In this document: positions 37,751-46,414 of the stretch, piece after piece
Position numbering within the stretch: position 1 is the first letter of the stretch
Layout of the letters: each line of letters opens with the position of its first letter
NCBI GenBank assembly: GCA_001767525.1
Contig: MELF01000039.1
Span: 55,825 to 119,824 of the forward strand
Reading direction: 5' to 3'
Origin: Acidobacteria bacterium RIFCSPLOWO2_12_FULL_68_19
GTDB taxonomy: Bacteria > Acidobacteriota > Vicinamibacteria > Vicinamibacterales > UBA2999
DNA: 64,000 bases
Program-made: the position numbers and the translations under genes
Notes under the pieces: model-generated
What the model saw: the letters and a program-made list of their open reading frames with translations, nothing else
What the model was told of the DNA's origin: nothing
Databases searched by the model: none

Positions 37751-38944
37751 ATGCTACGATGCCTGGAGAGGCAGCTCGTGCAGCGCGTCTACCTGGATCA
37801 TAACGCGACAACTCCCCTGCACCCGGCCGTGGCCGAGGCGATGTTGCGGGTGCTGAGGGACGAGTACGGCAACCCGTCGAGCGTGCACCACTTCGGCCAG
37901 CGCGCCAAGGCCATTCTCGACGACGCGCGCAGCGCGGTCGCGGCGCTCCTCGGCGCCGATCCCGCCGATGTCGTGTTCACGAGCGGCGGCACCGAGAGCG
38001 ACAACCTCGCGGTCCGGGGCGCCGCCGAGGCGCTCGAGCGGTCCGGCAGACGCCACCTGATCGCCAGCGCGATCGAGCACGAGGCGGTGCTCAACACGCT
38101 GAAGGCGCTCGCGCGTCGAGGCTGGACGACCACGCTCCTCCCGGTGGACGAGACGGGGATCGTGTCGCCCGACGTCATGCGGGCAGCGCTCACCGACGAC
38201 ACAGCGCTCGTCTCGGTGATGCACGCCAACAACGAGATCGGCACCGTGCAGCCGATTGCCGAACTGGCCCGGCTGGCGCACGCGCGCGGCGCGGTGTTCC
38301 ACACCGACGCCGTCCAGTCGGCGGGCAAGATCCCGACCGACGTCAAGACGCTCGGCGTCGATCTGCTCTCGATCTCCGCCCACAAGTTCTACGGACCGAA
38401 GGGCGTGGGGGCGCTCTGGATCCGCCGGGGAGTGCGCCTGCTGCCCGTTCTGACCGGCGGCAAGCAGGAGCGGAACCGCCGCGCTGGCACCGAGAACGTC
38501 GCGGGCATCGTCGGCATGGGCGCGGCGGCCGTGGTTGCCGGATCGACGTTGGCCGAGGAGGCGGCGCGCCTGGCCGCGCTGCGCGCCCGGCTGGAGGACG
38601 GCACTCTTCGCGCCGTCCCCGGGACCGCGAGAAACGGCGCCCAGAAGCCGCGCGTCGCGAACACGACCAACATCAGCTTCGACCGGGTCGAGGCCGAGTC
38701 GCTCCTGATTGCGCTGGATCTCGAGGGCATTGCCGTCTCCACCGGCTCGGCCTGCTCGTCGGGGACGCTGGAGCCGTCGCATGTGCTCAAGGCGATGGGG
38801 TTCCCTCCGCACCGCACCCAGAACTCCATCCGCTTCAGCCTTGGCGCGGCAAGTACCGAAGCGGACATCGATCGGGTGATCCGGGTCCTTCCCGGGATCG
38901 TCGAGAAGCTTCGTACGCTGACGCGGACACCCGCGCGGGCCTGA
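37751..38944 (+). CDS. Cysteine desulfurase family (NifS/IscS-like)
   Basis: VYLDHNATTPLHPAVAEAM...GGTESDNLAVRGA...SISAHKFYGPKGVGALWIRRG...STGSACSSGTLEPSHVLKAMG. Confidence 0.96.
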   Translation: MLRCLERQLVQRVYLDHNATTPLHPAVAEAMLRVLRDEYGNPSSVHHFGQRAKAILDDARSAVAALLGADPADVVFTSGGTESDNLAVRGAAEALERSGRRHLIASAIEHEAVLNTLKALARRGWTTTLLPVDETGIVSPDVMRAALTDDTALVSVMHANNEIGTVQPIAELARLAHARGAVFHTDAVQSAGKIPTDVKTLGVDLLSISAHKFYGPKGVGALWIRRGVRLLPVLTGGKQERNRRAGTENVAGIVGMGAAAVVAGSTLAEEAARLAALRARLEDGTLRAVPGTARNGAQKPRVANTTNISFDRVEAESLLIALDLEGIAVSTGSACSSGTLEPSHVLKAMGFPPHRTQNSIRFSLGAASTEADIDRVIRVLPGIVEKLRTLTRTPARA

Positions 38945-38945
38945 A

Positions 38946-39008
38946 TGGGCTCTGGGCGTCGGCCTTTGGGCTTTGGGCGGCGGGCGTCGGGCTCTGGGCG
39001 TTGGACCT
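38946..39008. repeat. Degenerate GGGCTCTGGGCGT-type simple repeat
   Basis: GGGCTCTGGGCGT occurs twice within imperfect (TTT/TCT)GGGC repeats. Confidence 0.7.
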
Positions 39009-39047
39009 CGGCCACAGCCAGACGCCCGAGCTTTCCCGCCGCATGAT

Positions 39048-40127
39048 ATGCGCATAGTGGTCGCCATGTCGGGCGGCGTCGATTCGTCGGTCGCCGCCGC
39101 GCTGCTGGCCGAACAGGGCCACGAGGTCATCGGTCTGTCGATGCAGTTGTACCCCTCGACGAGCTCGGGGCAGGCAACCGACGGCGACCGCTCGTTCGGC
39201 AACTGCTGCACCCTCGACGACTTGCACGACGCGCGCCGGGTGGCCAACGCGCTCGGCATTCCGCACTACATCGTGAACTTCGAGCGCCGCTTCCAGGAGA
39301 CGGTCATCTCGAACTTCGTGCGGGAATACGCGGCCGGGCGTACACCGCTGCCGTGCGCCCACTGCAACAGCGATCTGAAGTTCGCCGCGCTCCTCGACCG
39401 GGCGCGCGGGCTTGGCGCCGAGCAGGTGGCCACCGGCCACTACGCGCGCGTCGATCGGAACCCGAATGGGCGGTGGCTGCTCAAGCGCAGCGCCGATCCG
39501 GACAAGGATCAGTCGTACTTCCTCTTCGCGCTGACGCAGGAGCAGCTGGCGTGCGCGAACTTTCCCGTCGGGGGACTGTCGAAGCCCCAGGTGCGCGCCC
39601 AGGCGCGCCGACTCGACCTTCAGGTGGCGGACAAGCCCGACAGCCAGGAGATCTGCTTCCTGCCGCACGGTGAGTACGCCGCGTTTGTGGCACAGGCGGC
39701 CCCGGAGGTGGCCGAGCGCGGCGCGATCGTCGACCAGCGGGGCCGCGTGCTCGGCACCCACGACGGCATCCACCGGTTCACCATCGGCCAGCGGAAGGGA
39801 CTCGGTCTCTCGGCGCCCGGGCCGCTCTACGTCCTCCGGATTGACGCGCCGGCGGGCACGGTCACGGTCGGTCCGCGGTCGGCGCTCGAGCAGACGACCC
39901 TGACGGCGTCCGGCGTCAACTGGATTTCGACGGCGCCGCCGGACTCATGGCTGGCCGTCGCGGCGCAGATCCGGCACCGGCACCGGGCGGGACCCGGATA
40001 CGTGCGCGCGCTCGAGGGAGCCCGCGCCGAGTTCGTCTTCACGCATCCACAGCCCGCCGTCACTCCCGGCCAGGCGGTCGCCTTCTACGACGGGGACCTG
40101 GTCGTCGGGGGCGGCTGGATCGAGTAG
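39048..40127 (+). CDS. mnmA: tRNA-specific 2-thiouridylase MnmA, with short in-frame repeat insertion
   Basis: MRIVVAMSGGVDSSVAAALLAEQGHEVIGLSMQLY...FGNCCTLDDLHDARRVANALGIPHY...CNSDLKF. Confidence 0.95.
   Translation: MRIVVAMSGGVDSSVAAALLAEQGHEVIGLSMQLYPSTSSGQATDGDRSFGNCCTLDDLHDARRVANALGIPHYIVNFERRFQETVISNFVREYAAGRTPLPCAHCNSDLKFAALLDRARGLGAEQVATGHYARVDRNPNGRWLLKRSADPDKDQSYFLFALTQEQLACANFPVGGLSKPQVRAQARRLDLQVADKPDSQEICFLPHGEYAAFVAQAAPEVAERGAIVDQRGRVLGTHDGIHRFTIGQRKGLGLSAPGPLYVLRIDAPAGTVTVGPRSALEQTTLTASGVNWISTAPPDSWLAVAAQIRHRHRAGPGYVRALEGARAEFVFTHPQPAVTPGQAVAFYDGDLVVGGGWIE
39148..39180 (+). repeat. Candidate interspersed repeat fragment inside mnmA (PSTSSGQA / reverse CPELVEG)
   Basis: cccctcgacgagctcggggcaggcaacc. 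Confidence 0.6.
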
Positions 40128-40154
40128 AGGCGGGACGTCCGCCACGCCCGCTCG

Positions 40155-40637
40155 TCAGCGCGCGCGCGGTCCGAGCCGCTTCAGCAGTTGAATCTGACCC
40201 GCGTGATAAAGGTCGTGGGCCGCGACCCCTGACAGCAGCGCGAACCCGCTGACGGTGCTGCCAGGCGGCGTACGTCTGAGATCGGCGGCGGACAGCTTCG
40301 CGACCGCACCGCGCAGCGACCGGTGCATGCGATCGAGCAGCGCCACCTCGTCGCGCCAAGCGTGCTCGTCTGCCTCGGCGCCGCGGGCAAACCAGTTCGA
40401 TCCCTTCAGGGAAAACGAGCCGCGCCGCGCGCCGGTCAACCTGCGCAGCGCGGCGTACTTCCAGTAGGCCGTGTGCACGACCAGCTCCCAGATGTTGTGG
40501 CCCCGCGGAGACGGACGCCACGCCGCCTGCCGCGCCGTCAGGCCGCGGATCGACCCGCGCAGATTGGTGCCGTGCCACGAGCGCCGGTCGTAGGCGGCGT
40601 CGATGACGGCGAGCAACTGCCGGATCTCACCAGACAT
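40155..40637 (-). CDS. DinB family protein
   Basis: LLAVIDAAYDRRSWHGTNLRGSIRGLTARQAAWRPSPRGHNIWELVVHTAYWKYAALRRL...GVAAHDLYHAGQIQLLKRL. Confidence 0.9.
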   Translation of the reverse strand: MSGEIRQLLAVIDAAYDRRSWHGTNLRGSIRGLTARQAAWRPSPRGHNIWELVVHTAYWKYAALRRLTGARRGSFSLKGSNWFARGAEADEHAWRDEVALLDRMHRSLRGAVAKLSAADLRRTPPGSTVSGFALLSGVAAHDLYHAGQIQLLKRLGPRAR

Positions 40638-40642
40638 GCCGG

Positions 40643-41626
40643 TCAGCGCGGCGGGTGCGCCTCGACCGACCGGGGCGCCCCGGTCGCCTCGGCGTGCTCC
40701 GGCATCCCTTCCAGATACCGCTCGGCGTCGATGGCGGCCATGCAGCCGGATCCGGCGGCCGTGACCGCCTGCCGATAGACGTGGTCCTGGACGTCGCCGG
40801 CAGCGAAGACGCCAGGCACGCTCGTACGGGTGCCGTGGCGGGTCACGATGTAGCCGCTGCCATCGAGTTCGAGCTGCCCCGTGAAGACCGCGGTGTTCGG
40901 CGTGTGGCCGATGGCAATGAACACGCCGTCGAGCGGCACGTCCCGAAGCTGCCCCGTCTTCACGTTGCGGACGATGATGCCCGTGACCTCGCCACGGCCG
41001 ACGTCCTTGATCTCGACGACCTCGGAGTCCCAGACGAACTCGATCTTCGGGTTCGCGAATGCCTTGTCCCGCATGATCTTCGATGCACGCAGGGCGTCGC
41101 GGCGGTGGACGACGGTGACCCTCGAGGCGAACTTCGTCAGGAAGATCGCCTCCTCGATCGCGGAATCGCCGCCTCCGATGACCGCGATCGGCTTGCCCCG
41201 GAAGAAGTACCCGTCACAGGTGGCGCAGGTCGAGACGCCGTGGCCCGACAACTTGCGATCGGAGCCGATGTCGAGCCACCGCGCCGACGCCCCGGTCGCG
41301 ACAATGAGTGCATCGGTCGTGACCCGGCGCGTCGAGTCGAGCACGAGCGAGAGCGCCCGCTGACCAAGATCGACGGAGGTGACGTTCCCCTCGACGACGT
41401 CGGTTCCGAAGCGCAGCGCCTGCGCGCGCATCTCGACCATCAGATCCGGGCCCAGGATCCCGTCGCGGTACCCAGGCCAGTTCTCGACCATGGTGGTCAG
41501 CATGAGCTGACCGCCCGCGTCGAGGCCTTCGATGAGCAGCGGCTTCAGGTTCGCCCGCGCCGCGTAGAGCGCCGCCGTCAGCCCGGCGGGCCCCGACCCG
41601 ATGATGACCACGCGTTGGTCGGCCAC
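40643..41626 (-). CDS. trxB: Thioredoxin-disulfide reductase
   Basis: VVIIGSGPAGLTAALYAARANLKPLLIEG...CATCDGYFFRGKPIAVIGGGDSAIEEAIFL. Confidence 0.97.
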   Translation of the reverse strand: MADQRVVIIGSGPAGLTAALYAARANLKPLLIEGLDAGGQLMLTTMVENWPGYRDGILGPDLMVEMRAQALRFGTDVVEGNVTSVDLGQRALSLVLDSTRRVTTDALIVATGASARWLDIGSDRKLSGHGVSTCATCDGYFFRGKPIAVIGGGDSAIEEAIFLTKFASRVTVVHRRDALRASKIMRDKAFANPKIEFVWDSEVVEIKDVGRGEVTGIIVRNVKTGQLRDVPLDGVFIAIGHTPNTAVFTGQLELDGSGYIVTRHGTRTSVPGVFAAGDVQDHVYRQAVTAAGSGCMAAIDAERYLEGMPEHAEATGAPRSVEAHPPR

Positions 41627-41638
41627 GTCGCAGTGTCC

Positions 41639-41962
41639 TCAGAGGTGTTTGTCGATGAGGCGCGCGATCTCTTCCTTCGGCGCGAGGCCGACCAGCGTCT
41701 CGGCGAGCTGGCCGTTCTTGAAGAGCAGCAGCGTCGGGATGCCGCGAATCATGAACCGTCCGGGGATACTCGGGTTCTCGTCCACGTTCAGCTTGCCAAC
41801 CGTGGCGCGTCCCTCGTACTCCCCGGCGAGCTGCTCGACAATTGGCGCGATCCGCCGGCACGGACCGCACCACTCCGCCCAGAAATCGACCAGCGTGACG
41901 CCGTTCCTGATTTCCTGATCGAACGTACTGTCGGTGAGGGTCTTCAGTTTGTCCGAGGCCAT
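41639..41962 (-). CDS. trxA: Thioredoxin
   Basis: VTLVDFWAEWCGPCRRIAPIVEQLA. Confidence 0.97.
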   Translation of the reverse strand: MASDKLKTLTDSTFDQEIRNGVTLVDFWAEWCGPCRRIAPIVEQLAGEYEGRATVGKLNVDENPSIPGRFMIRGIPTLLLFKNGQLAETLVGLAPKEEIARLIDKHL

Positions 41963-41985
41963 GTCCTTCTCTCTTTTCAGGTGAC

Positions 41986-43425
41986 TTACTTATTGTAAGC
42001 TCTTTCGTAGAGCGCTGCATACTGCCGGGCCGACGACTCCCACGAAAAGTCCTGGGCCATGCCGGCCGCCTGAATCCGCCGCCAGACCGGCCGGTGTCGA
42101 TACGCGTCGAGCGCCCGGCGGAGAGCCGCCAGCAGCGCCGGCGGAGAGCAGTCGCCGAAGGTGAAGCCCGTCCCTTCGCCGGTGGCCGGGTCGACGTTCC
42201 GGACTGTATCGCACAAGCCTCCGGTGGCGCACACGACCGGGACGGTTCCGTAGCGCAGGCTGTACATCTGATTGAGGCCGCAGGGCTCGAAGCGCGAGGG
42301 CATCAGGAACACGTCGGCGCCGGCCTCGATGCGGTGGGCCATCGCCTCGTCAAAGCCGATCCTGACGGCAATCCGCTGCGGATGACGCGCCGCCAGGTTC
42401 CGCCACACATCCTCATATCGCCGTTCGCCGCTGCCGAGCAGGACAAACGACGCATCGAGTCGCGGCAGCTCGTCGCCGAGATCCGCCAGCAGGTCGAACC
42501 CCTTCTGGTCGACCAGCCGCGAGATCATCCCCACGAGCGGTCGGCGACGGCCCTCGTCATCGGCCGGCAATCCGACCAGCTCCAGCACCAGCCGCTTGGC
42601 TGCATCCTTCCCGTCGAGTCTCGACGCGTCGTACGGCACGGGCAGGTGACGGTCCCGCGCCGGATCCCATTCATCGTAATCGATCCCGTTCAGGATGCCG
42701 CTCAGATGGGCCGAGCGGCTCCGCAGGATGCCGTCGAATCCGAAGCCGAACTCGGGCGTTTGGATCTCCCGGGCGTATTGCGGCGAGACGGTCGTGATGC
42801 GGCTGCCGAACACGATGCCAGCCTTCAGGAAGCTGATGCGTCCCCAAAACTCGATCGCGTCCACGTGCAGCAGCTCCCATTCGAGACCGAGCCGCGGCAA
42901 CCAGCTCGTCTCGAACAGTCCTTGATAGGCCAGGTTGTGAATCGTGAAGATCGCCGGCACGCCCCGGAACGCTGCGGCACCCGCCATCGTGTGCCGCAGC
43001 AGCAGAGGCACGAGTCCCGTCTGCCAGTCATGTGCGTGTACGACCGCATAGCGCTCCCCCGCCGCAGCCGCCCATTCGACCGCCGCCCGCGCCAGAAAGG
43101 CGAACCGCGCCGCATTGTCCGCATAGTCCTCGTTGCCGACGCCGTACAGGCACTCCCGGTCGAAGTACGCGGGGTGATCGACGAACAGAGTCCGCACGCC
43201 GGCCGAGGTGACCGCGTAGATATCGGCGTCGGTGACGCTCGTGCCGAGGGGAACCGCTACGCGGGCGACCCGGTCGCCTGCCGTGATCCCGCGGTACCGC
43301 GGGATGACAACGTCGACCGCGTGCCCGAGCCGCACCAGCGCGCGCGGCAGCGCAGAGACGACGTCGGCGAGCCCGCCGGTCTTCGCGAAGGGCATCGCTT
43401 CGGACGCGACCATCAGGATCCGCAC
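41986..43425 (-). CDS. glgA: Glycogen synthase
   Basis: MRILMVASEAMPFAKTGGLADVVSALPRAL...HAHDWQTGLVPLLL...SRFEPCGLNQMYSLRYGTVPVV. Confidence 0.96.
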   Translation of the reverse strand: MRILMVASEAMPFAKTGGLADVVSALPRALVRLGHAVDVVIPRYRGITAGDRVARVAVPLGTSVTDADIYAVTSAGVRTLFVDHPAYFDRECLYGVGNEDYADNAARFAFLARAAVEWAAAAGERYAVVHAHDWQTGLVPLLLRHTMAGAAAFRGVPAIFTIHNLAYQGLFETSWLPRLGLEWELLHVDAIEFWGRISFLKAGIVFGSRITTVSPQYAREIQTPEFGFGFDGILRSRSAHLSGILNGIDYDEWDPARDRHLPVPYDASRLDGKDAAKRLVLELVGLPADDEGRRRPLVGMISRLVDQKGFDLLADLGDELPRLDASFVLLGSGERRYEDVWRNLAARHPQRIAVRIGFDEAMAHRIEAGADVFLMPSRFEPCGLNQMYSLRYGTVPVVCATGGLCDTVRNVDPATGEGTGFTFGDCSPPALLAALRRALDAYRHRPVWRRIQAAGMAQDFSWESSARQYAALYERAYNK

Positions 43426-43431
43426 GGCCCA

Positions 43432-43460
43432 ACCTTATCAGGCCCAGGCCTTGATATGAT
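43432..43460. promoter_or_regulatory. Candidate back-to-back divergent -10 elements for glgA (-) and the FdhE-like gene (+)
   Basis: Minus TAAGGT at 43437-43432 (6 nt to GTG 43425); plus TATGAT at 43455-43460 (7 nt to GTG 43468); 17 bp between them. Confidence 0.5.
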
Positions 43461-44373
43461 CGCCCCAGTGGCCGATTCAGCCGTTCGTCACCCACGCGCC
43501 GGCCGCTCGGAATCCAGGGAATCGGTCGAGCTGCGCGCGCTCAAGGCGCGGCAACCCGAACTGGCGGACGCCGTTGACATGCATCTCGAGCTGCTCGAGA
43601 TCCAGCGACGCGTTCAGCCGCGGATCCCCTTTCCCTGCTTCGACTTCAACGCCCGCGTGCTCACCGACCACCAGACCGAGGCGCGCCCGCTGCTTCGCTT
43701 CGAGGACATTCCAATCGAGCTGACGGATCTGCGCCTCGTCGTGCGGCAGACCGCCGAGGTCCTGCGCCGTTTCGACGCGCTGGACGAGGCGAACTTCCAG
43801 AAGGTGCAGACGCTCGGGCGCGATACAGCCCTTCTCTCGATGATGGGCGATTGGTACCGGTCGAGCGCCGAAAAGCCCCTGACCGCCCCGGCGGCGGCCT
43901 CCTCGCGCGCCCTGCGAGCGCCGGGCGCCGCGACTGCGATCCAGGCCGGGACGGAGACGTTCGAGCAGGTGTTCACGCTGGCACTGCGGCCGTTCCTCTC
44001 GCGCTGCGCCGACGCGGTGCAGCGGCGTCCGGAACTCGCCATCTGGCAGCACCCGTACTGTCTGCTGTGCGGCGGCGAACCCGACCTGGCGGTCATCACG
44101 CCGGCGGCCGAGCGTCATCTGATCTGCGGTCGGTGCGGACTCCAGTGGAAGTTCGAGCCGCTCACCTGCCCGTTCTGCCGCAACGGTGACCGCTCGCGCA
44201 TCACCTCCTTTGCGACGCCGGACGGCCAGTACCGTGTCTACGCGTGCGACGTATGCACGCGGTACCTGAAGGCGTACGACGGGCGTCGCGCCAGGCGCCC
44301 CGTCATGCCGGTGGTGGATGGTCTCGCGACGCTGCCGCTCGACGCGGCAGCGATGCAACGGGGATACACGTAA
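43456..44373 (+). CDS. FdhE-like formate dehydrogenase accessory protein (start 43456 ATG or 43468 GTG)
   Basis: Four CxxC motifs: YCLLCGGEP, ICGRCGLQW, TCPFCRNGD, ACDVCTRYLKAYD. Confidence 0.82.
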   Translation: MIAPVADSAVRHPRAGRSESRESVELRALKARQPELADAVDMHLELLEIQRRVQPRIPFPCFDFNARVLTDHQTEARPLLRFEDIPIELTDLRLVVRQTAEVLRRFDALDEANFQKVQTLGRDTALLSMMGDWYRSSAEKPLTAPAAASSRALRAPGAATAIQAGTETFEQVFTLALRPFLSRCADAVQRRPELAIWQHPYCLLCGGEPDLAVITPAAERHLICGRCGLQWKFEPLTCPFCRNGDRSRITSFATPDGQYRVYACDVCTRYLKAYDGRRARRPVMPVVDGLATLPLDAAAMQRGYT

Positions 44374-44439
44374 CGCGAGACGTCACCCTCACGAAGGACG
44401 TGGGGCGGGACGCCTCGGTTCATCGCGTCTCGAGCAGTA

Positions 44440-45663
44440 CTAGTTTCCCGCAGCTTCCAGCGGCGTGCCGAACAGATCGTTGGTGCGGCTCGCCAGCCAG
44501 TTAAACAGATGGCGGGTCTCCCAGAACCGCCCGGCGTTCGACTTCGCGCCGAGCACGACGACGGCGATCTGCGGGCCGCCCTGGGGGAGGCGGAGCAGCG
44601 TAGCCAGACAGTACCCCGCCTTGCGGATGAATCCAGTCTTCCCACCGAGGACGTCGACATCGCCCTTCATCACGAGCTGGTTCGTGCTGTGCACCGTGAT
44701 GCGGCGCCGTCCCACCGTGACGGTATGCTCGGCCTTCTGCATGATGGCCGCGATCCGATGATCGCTTGCCACGTAGGCAATCAGCCGGGCCATCTCATAG
44801 GCGGTCGAGACGTTGGCCGACAGGAGCCCGGACGGGTCGGCATAGTAGGTACTCGTCAGCCCGAGCTCGGCGGCCTTCTGGTTCATCCGGGCGACGAACC
44901 CCGCCGAGCCGTGCGGCGAGACGCGCGCCAGCGCCCGCGCGGCGGCATTGTCGGAGGCAATGAGCAGCAGGTGCAACAGGTCGTCGACCGTGACCTTGTA
45001 ACCGGCGCGCAGGTACGTCGTCGACGCGCGATAGGAGTCGGCGCGCTGGATGACGACTTCGCGTGAGAGATCCGGGTTGTCCTCGAGAAAGACCGCGGCG
45101 GTCATCACCTTCGTGATGCTGGCGATCGACCGCTGATCCTGCGCGTTCTCCTCCCACAGCACCTGTCCCGTTTCCGGGTTGTAGATGATGGCAGCCTCGG
45201 CGCGCAGGTCGGGCACGACGACGCCAGCCTCGTCGAGCTTGTACCGTGGCTCCTGCGCCTCGCGCAGGGCGCGCGCCTGGGCGGCCGCGCGGGCTGCCCG
45301 CCGCGACGCCGGCCGCGGCGCCGCGGCGCTGCGGCCGGCGTAAACGGTCAGCCGCTGGCCTGCGCGAATACCGTCGCCCTGAAGCCCGTTCCACTCTCGC
45401 ACCAACGCGACGGCCACGCCATACCGCCGGGCGATAGCCGACAGCGTTTCTCCGGGCCGAACGACGTGAGTGACTCGGGATGGGCGGCTGGCGGACACCG
45501 CCGACGAGACCGCCGGATCAGGCAGCGTCAGCGCCGGCTGCGACTCGCTCGGGCCGCGCGGCGGCGTGGTCTGGCCTCGCGCGACACTCGGCAGCAGGAC
45601 AGCCAGCAGAGCGCCAAGCGCACAGTGGAGGCGAAGGTTCCAGCGGAGCCAAGCTCGGATCAC
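44440..45663 (-). CDS. LysM + D-alanyl-D-alanine carboxypeptidase (S11)
   Basis: THVVRPGETLSAIARRYGVAVALVREWNGL (LysM); DQRSIASITKVMTAAV; LLIASDNAAARAL; LGGKTGFIRKAGYC. Confidence 0.94.
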   Translation of the reverse strand: MIRAWLRWNLRLHCALGALLAVLLPSVARGQTTPPRGPSESQPALTLPDPAVSSAVSASRPSRVTHVVRPGETLSAIARRYGVAVALVREWNGLQGDGIRAGQRLTVYAGRSAAAPRPASRRAARAAAQARALREAQEPRYKLDEAGVVVPDLRAEAAIIYNPETGQVLWEENAQDQRSIASITKVMTAAVFLEDNPDLSREVVIQRADSYRASTTYLRAGYKVTVDDLLHLLLIASDNAAARALARVSPHGSAGFVARMNQKAAELGLTSTYYADPSGLLSANVSTAYEMARLIAYVASDHRIAAIMQKAEHTVTVGRRRITVHSTNQLVMKGDVDVLGGKTGFIRKAGYCLATLLRLPQGGPQIAVVVLGAKSNAGRFWETRHLFNWLASRTNDLFGTPLEAAGN

Positions 45664-45706
45664 GGGGCAACCCTATGTGAAATAAACCCTTACGAGATGT
45701 GTCGGC

Positions 45707-45734
45707 ATTGTAGCAAAGAATCTGTAACGTTCAA
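45707..45734 (-). promoter_or_regulatory. Candidate sigma70 promoter for the LysM-S11 gene
   Basis: Minus strand TTGAAC - 16 bp - TACAAT, about 40 nt leader to GTG 45663. Confidence 0.6.
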
Positions 45735-45829
45735 GGCTTTTTGACAGGACCCGGGGGCCCCCGGTTACCCTCAACGTACGCACGTGCGCGACGTCACCCG
45801 TCCCTCGCTGCCCGGCAAGACCAAGAAGA

Positions 45830-46414
45830 GTGCCAGCGGAGGTGTCTGAACCGCTTCATGCGGAGGCGACCGCATTGCGCGCCGCCGAGTACGCGGCGCT
45901 GCGGCGCACTATTGCGGCACGCGGCACCGCGAGAATCGTGATCGCGCCGGTGGCGTGCGCCCTCTGGGCCACGCTCACCGTGGTTCTGGTGCTGTTTGGC
46001 GACGTGCCGCTCGCCCTGCTGCTCTCGCTGGCGGTGCTCGTGGGCGGATTCGAGGCGGTCCACGCGCTGCATGTGGGCGCGGAGCGGATCGGGCGCTATC
46101 TCCAGGTGCAGTACGAGGGGCGGGAGGACGGTCCGCAGTGGGAAACCACCTCGATGGCGGTCGGGCCGGCGCTGCCGGGCGGCGGTGTCGATCCGCTCTT
46201 CTCCGTAGTGTTTGCGGGCGCCGCCGCAGTCAACCTGCTGGCAACGCTCCTCATCCTCGCTGAACCGACGGTTCCGGAGTTCGTCGCCCTGGGCGCTCTC
46301 CACGCCGCCTTCCTCTTTCGCATCGTCCGGGCGCGGGTGGCTGCGGCGCGCCAGCGCGCCGTGGAACTCGAGAGCTTCAAGGCGCTCCTACTGCGCCAGC
46401 GCGATCGCGGCTAG
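45830..46414 (+). CDS. Hypothetical membrane protein
   Basis: 194 aa with several hydrophobic segments; convergent 27-bp overlap with the M20 peptidase. Confidence 0.65.
   Translation: MPAEVSEPLHAEATALRAAEYAALRRTIAARGTARIVIAPVACALWATLTVVLVLFGDVPLALLLSLAVLVGGFEAVHALHVGAERIGRYLQVQYEGREDGPQWETTSMAVGPALPGGGVDPLFSVVFAGAAAVNLLATLLILAEPTVPEFVALGALHAAFLFRIVRARVAAARQRAVELESFKALLLRQRDRG

Noticed and set aside
42094-44373. 759-aa ORF ending in the FdhE-like protein
   Set aside because: The upstream two thirds is antisense to glgA; the FdhE-like gene begins at 43456/43468.
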